From contig NZ_DOEH01000013.1 of the NCBI RefSeq assembly GCF_003533305.1, forward strand, positions 1 to 32,526: DNA of 32,526 nucleotides, written 5' to 3'. The notes beneath the pieces are model-generated. The model did not search any database, had not been told where the DNA came from, and saw only the letters and a list, made by a program, of their open reading frames with translations. The translations under genes were made by a program, and so were the position numbers. How positions within the stretch are numbered: position 1 is the first letter of the stretch; every line of letters starts with the position of its first letter. This stretch comes from Providencia sp. (GTDB lineage: Bacteria; Pseudomonadota; Gammaproteobacteria; Enterobacterales; Enterobacteriaceae). This document shows positions 30,017-32,526 of the stretch, one piece after another.

Positions 30017-31098
30017 TGAAACCAGTTTGTGTCTTAGGAAATGGTCAGCTTGGTCGTATGTTGCGTCAAGCCGGTGAACCGCTGGGAATAGCTGTCTTTC
30101 CAGTAGGCTTAGATGCGGAACCAGAAGCCGTTCCTTATCAACAAAGCGTGATCACCGCAGAAATTGAACGTTGGCCAGAAACCCCCTTAACCAAAGAATT
30201 AGCCCGTCATAATGCGTTTATTAACCGTGATATTTTTCCACGTTTAGCAGACAGATCCCCACAAAAAAACTTATATGATTCATTGCAACTTGCCACCGCC
30301 CCTTGGGCTTTACTTGAATCCCCTGATCAATGGCCTGAATTATTTGCCACATTAGGTGACTTTCTGATTGTAAAACGCCGCACTGGTGGCTATGACGGCC
30401 GTGGGCAGTGGCGTGTAAGACCCGGCGATGAAACTGATTTACCTGCTGAAATTTATGGTGAATGTATTGTCGAACAAGGCATTCCCTTTGATGCCGAAGT
30501 CTCTATTATTGGTGCTCGAAACCGAGCCGGAAAATCTGTTTTTTACCCAATTACACATAATCTTCATCAAGAAGGTATTTTACGCACCAGTGTCGCCTTC
30601 CCTAAATCAAGCAATGCCCACCAGCAAAAAGCACAATCGATGTTGAGCGCTGTCATGGATGAACTTGATTATATTGGTGTGATGGCAATGGAATGTTTTG
30701 TCGTCGGCGATAAATTACTCATTAATGAGATTGCACCACGGGTGCATAATAGCGGCCACTGGACACAAAATGGCGCATCTATCAGCCAGTTTGAGTTACA
30801 TTTACGCGCTATTTTAGATTTACCCATGCCCTCCCCTGAAGTCGAGAGCCCAGCAGTAATGGTTAATTTAATTGGAACCTACGTAAATGCTGACTGGCTA
30901 AGCTTGCCATTAGTTCATCTACACTGGTATGAAAAAGAAGTACGCCCAGTACGCAAAGTGGGACATTTAAACCTGTCTCACCATGATTGCGACAAACTCA
31001 CTTCAACACTTGATGCACTAACAACTTTGCTGCCAAATGAGTATAAAAGTGGCATTGAGTGGGCAAAAGTAAAATTAGACTGGTACTCTCGCCAATAA
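30016..31098 (+). CDS. purK: N5-carboxyaminoimidazole ribonucleotide synthase
   Basis: 360 residues, ATP-grasp fold. NGQLGRMLRQAGEPLGI (N-terminal), RRTGGYDGRGQWRV (ATP lid), and INEIAPRVHNSGHWTQNG (metal and substrate site) are standard. It makes N5-CAIR from AIR, bicarbonate and ATP, feeding PurE. GGGAGG precedes the start. Confidence 0.97.
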   Translation: MKPVCVLGNGQLGRMLRQAGEPLGIAVFPVGLDAEPEAVPYQQSVITAEIERWPETPLTKELARHNAFINRDIFPRLADRSPQKNLYDSLQLATAPWALLESPDQWPELFATLGDFLIVKRRTGGYDGRGQWRVRPGDETDLPAEIYGECIVEQGIPFDAEVSIIGARNRAGKSVFYPITHNLHQEGILRTSVAFPKSSNAHQQKAQSMLSAVMDELDYIGVMAMECFVVGDKLLINEIAPRVHNSGHWTQNGASISQFELHLRAILDLPMPSPEVESPAVMVNLIGTYVNADWLSLPLVHLHWYEKEVRPVRKVGHLNLSHHDCDKLTSTLDALTTLLPNEYKSGIEWAKVKLDWYSRQ

Positions 31099-31121
31099 AT
31101 AGCGAAAATAGCCCCTATTCG

Positions 31122-31159
31122 ATGCCCGAATATTTAATTTCGGGCATTTTGTTATTTTT
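31122..31159 (+). terminator. Terminator of purEK
   Basis: A perfect 9-bp stem (ATGCCCGAA / TTCGGGCAT) with loop TATTTAAT, then TTTGTTATTTTT. It lies 23 bp after the purK stop. Confidence 0.9.
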
Positions 31160-31221
31160 GCCGTACTCCTGTTGATAATAAATATCAAAATATAAAGGCA
31201 TACGGTTTTACTGGAGCCGAC

Positions 31222-32478
31222 ATGCCAGACGTACAAGCCGCACCCTCTCCAACTTTTAGCCCTTTCTATCAATGGAGCATTTTAGTTCTATTAGGGATGG
31301 TTTATTTTTTAGCTACTGCGACCACATTCACCTCTTTAGGCGTGGTATTGCCCGGGATGATAGAAGAACTAAAATGGAGCTGGACGGAAGCAGGGTTTGG
31401 TTTTACTTTGCTTGGATTAACCTGTGGGCTAGCCAGTTTCTTGCCTTCTTTACTCATTCGTAAGGTGGGTGTCCGCTTAACATTATTGCTAGGCACGTTA
31501 TTCTTTATTGCCGGTTTCTATAATCTCTATTCTACCGAAATCATCAGCACTTACTTTCTTGGTACCGCCTTAATTGGGGTAGGTTTCACCTTACTTGCCA
31601 CGGTGCCAGGCACCTATGTACTTTCCCGCTTATTTGAAAAGCAATCTTTAGCATTCGGTCTTTATTTTACGATTGGTGGTTTAGGCGGCGTGGCAGGGCC
31701 TTGGATCTATTTTTATGCCTCTAATCAACTCGGTTCTTGGCGGATGCATTGGGTACTGTGTGCGATTTACTTGAGTGTCATTACATTAGTCACCATCTTG
31801 ATGCTGCGCGAAGGTAAAAAAGAACAAGCTCACGCCAAAATGGTGATGCAAAAACAAGTCAGCAATGCCAACAAACCTGTTTATCGAACAAATCAGGTTT
31901 GGACCGTAGGCCGAGCACTACGTACTTGGCAATTTTATTTAATTGCCGCAACTTACACTTCATTTTTATGGTGTGGTATTACCGTCAATAGCTTTGCGGT
32001 CGCGCATATTGAAGAACGAGGGTTTAGTATGACGGTAGCGGTGTCATTACTCAGCACCATGGCTTTCGTAAATGCATTTTCTCGATTTATTGGTGGTGCC
32101 GCTGGCGAATGGCTAGAACCTAAAAAGTTACTGATTGGTAGTTTAATTATTATGGTATTGGGTGTGGTTTTCTTAAGTATTGCTACTTCTTGGTTCTGGT
32201 TGATTTTATTTGTTATTTTTGTTGGTATTGGCTATGGCATGACTTTTTTAGCATCCAGTGTCTTATTGTCTAACTATTTCGGTCGCGGCCCTTATTTAGA
32301 ACTTTTTTCCATCGTTAATTTATTTTCCACGATTGCCTGTTTAGCCCCTTTCATTGCAGGTGCAGTAAAAGATTATACTGGCAGTTTCACGCCTGCATTT
32401 TTGATTATTGCAGCGCCGGTTATTGTGATTTTGTTACTAACATTACGAATGAAGCCCCCAACTTTAAATCACTCATAA
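31222..32478 (+). CDS. MFS transporter, substrate unknown
   Basis: 418 residues; GGAG before the ATG. About twelve hydrophobic spans, with a charged central loop (about 195-230, REGKKEQAHAKMVMQKQVSN) between spans 6 and 7, the usual 6+6 MFS layout. An MFS motif-A-like turn (LLIRKVGVRLTL) follows span 2. It resembles the OFA/monocarboxylate type more than drug exporters, but I cannot name a substrate. It follows the purEK terminator and so has its own promoter, not identified here. Confidence 0.85.
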   Translation: MPDVQAAPSPTFSPFYQWSILVLLGMVYFLATATTFTSLGVVLPGMIEELKWSWTEAGFGFTLLGLTCGLASFLPSLLIRKVGVRLTLLLGTLFFIAGFYNLYSTEIISTYFLGTALIGVGFTLLATVPGTYVLSRLFEKQSLAFGLYFTIGGLGGVAGPWIYFYASNQLGSWRMHWVLCAIYLSVITLVTILMLREGKKEQAHAKMVMQKQVSNANKPVYRTNQVWTVGRALRTWQFYLIAATYTSFLWCGITVNSFAVAHIEERGFSMTVAVSLLSTMAFVNAFSRFIGGAAGEWLEPKKLLIGSLIIMVLGVVFLSIATSWFWLILFVIFVGIGYGMTFLASSVLLSNYFGRGPYLELFSIVNLFSTIACLAPFIAGAVKDYTGSFTPAFLIIAAPVIVILLLTLRMKPPTLNHS

Positions 32479-32485
32479 TATATAA

Positions 32486-32526
32486 TTCAAATAGTTAACT
32501 AGCGATATCCCGATGAGCATACATAA
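32486..32526. repeat. ERIC-like repeat, cut by window edge
   Basis: Starts TTCAAATAGTTAACTAGCG and runs into ATCCCGATGAGCATACATAA, the left half of the ERIC centre seen at 26270. The right half is outside the window. Confidence 0.65.

Overview
The window is a piece of a gammaproteobacterial chromosome, most likely Morganellaceae and probably Providencia (inferred from protein similarity, gene order and AT-rich base use; not tested by search). It has two parts: a lambdoid prophage (1 to about 17760, cut by the left window edge) and a chromosomal core block (17761 to 32526).

Prophage. The layout is that of lambda, flipped. A cI repressor (+) and cro (-) flank an OR region, and a second operator region (OL) lies 3.1 kb to the right. 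I find six 15-bp operator copies (AATAC-N5-GTATT type), three in OR and three in OL. pR and pL have identical hexamers (TTGACC-N17-TATTAT). There is a CII-type pRE (TTGCGTGTAGTTGC plus TATATT) at the start of cII, and nutR and nutL sites carry the same boxB loop. An arginine-rich N-like antiterminator follows nutL after an RNA leader that can fold as a three-armed cloverleaf. Leftward from pR come cro, cII, a GIY-YIG (T5orf172) protein, an O-like initiator, a DnaC-like helicase loader, small accessory genes (DUF551, two Lar-like zinc proteins) and a cut NinB-like gene. Rightward from pL come N, many small accessory proteins, an ExoX-like exonuclease, an ERF annealing protein, SSB, NinX, a phage adenine methyltransferase, xis and a P22/DLP12-type integrase that stops 21 bp from tRNA-Arg(UCU). 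That tRNA sits beside folD, the arrangement used by DLP12 in E. coli.

The most interesting part of the prophage is the interval between cI and OL, the position of rexAB in lambda. It holds a DUF3024 protein, a 44-residue single-span membrane protein and a 544-residue SIR2-domain protein, followed by a strong terminator. An exact 17-bp direct repeat brackets the first two genes. This looks like a lysogen-expressed anti-phage cassette.

Chromosome. tRNA-Arg, folD and ybcJ are followed by fruBKA (fructose PTS), then two AT-rich minus-strand genes: a YopH/SptP-like tyrosine phosphatase (probable type III effector) and a shorter paralogue that lacks the catalytic cysteine loop. A cluster of ERIC-type repeats follows, then cysS, ppiB, lpxH, purEK (with a PurR box) and an MFS transporter. 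folD-ybcJ and cysS-ppiB-lpxH-purE-purK are neighbours in E. coli, so fruBKA and the phosphatase pair look like an insertion into a conserved block. Another ERIC-like repeat begins at the right window edge.
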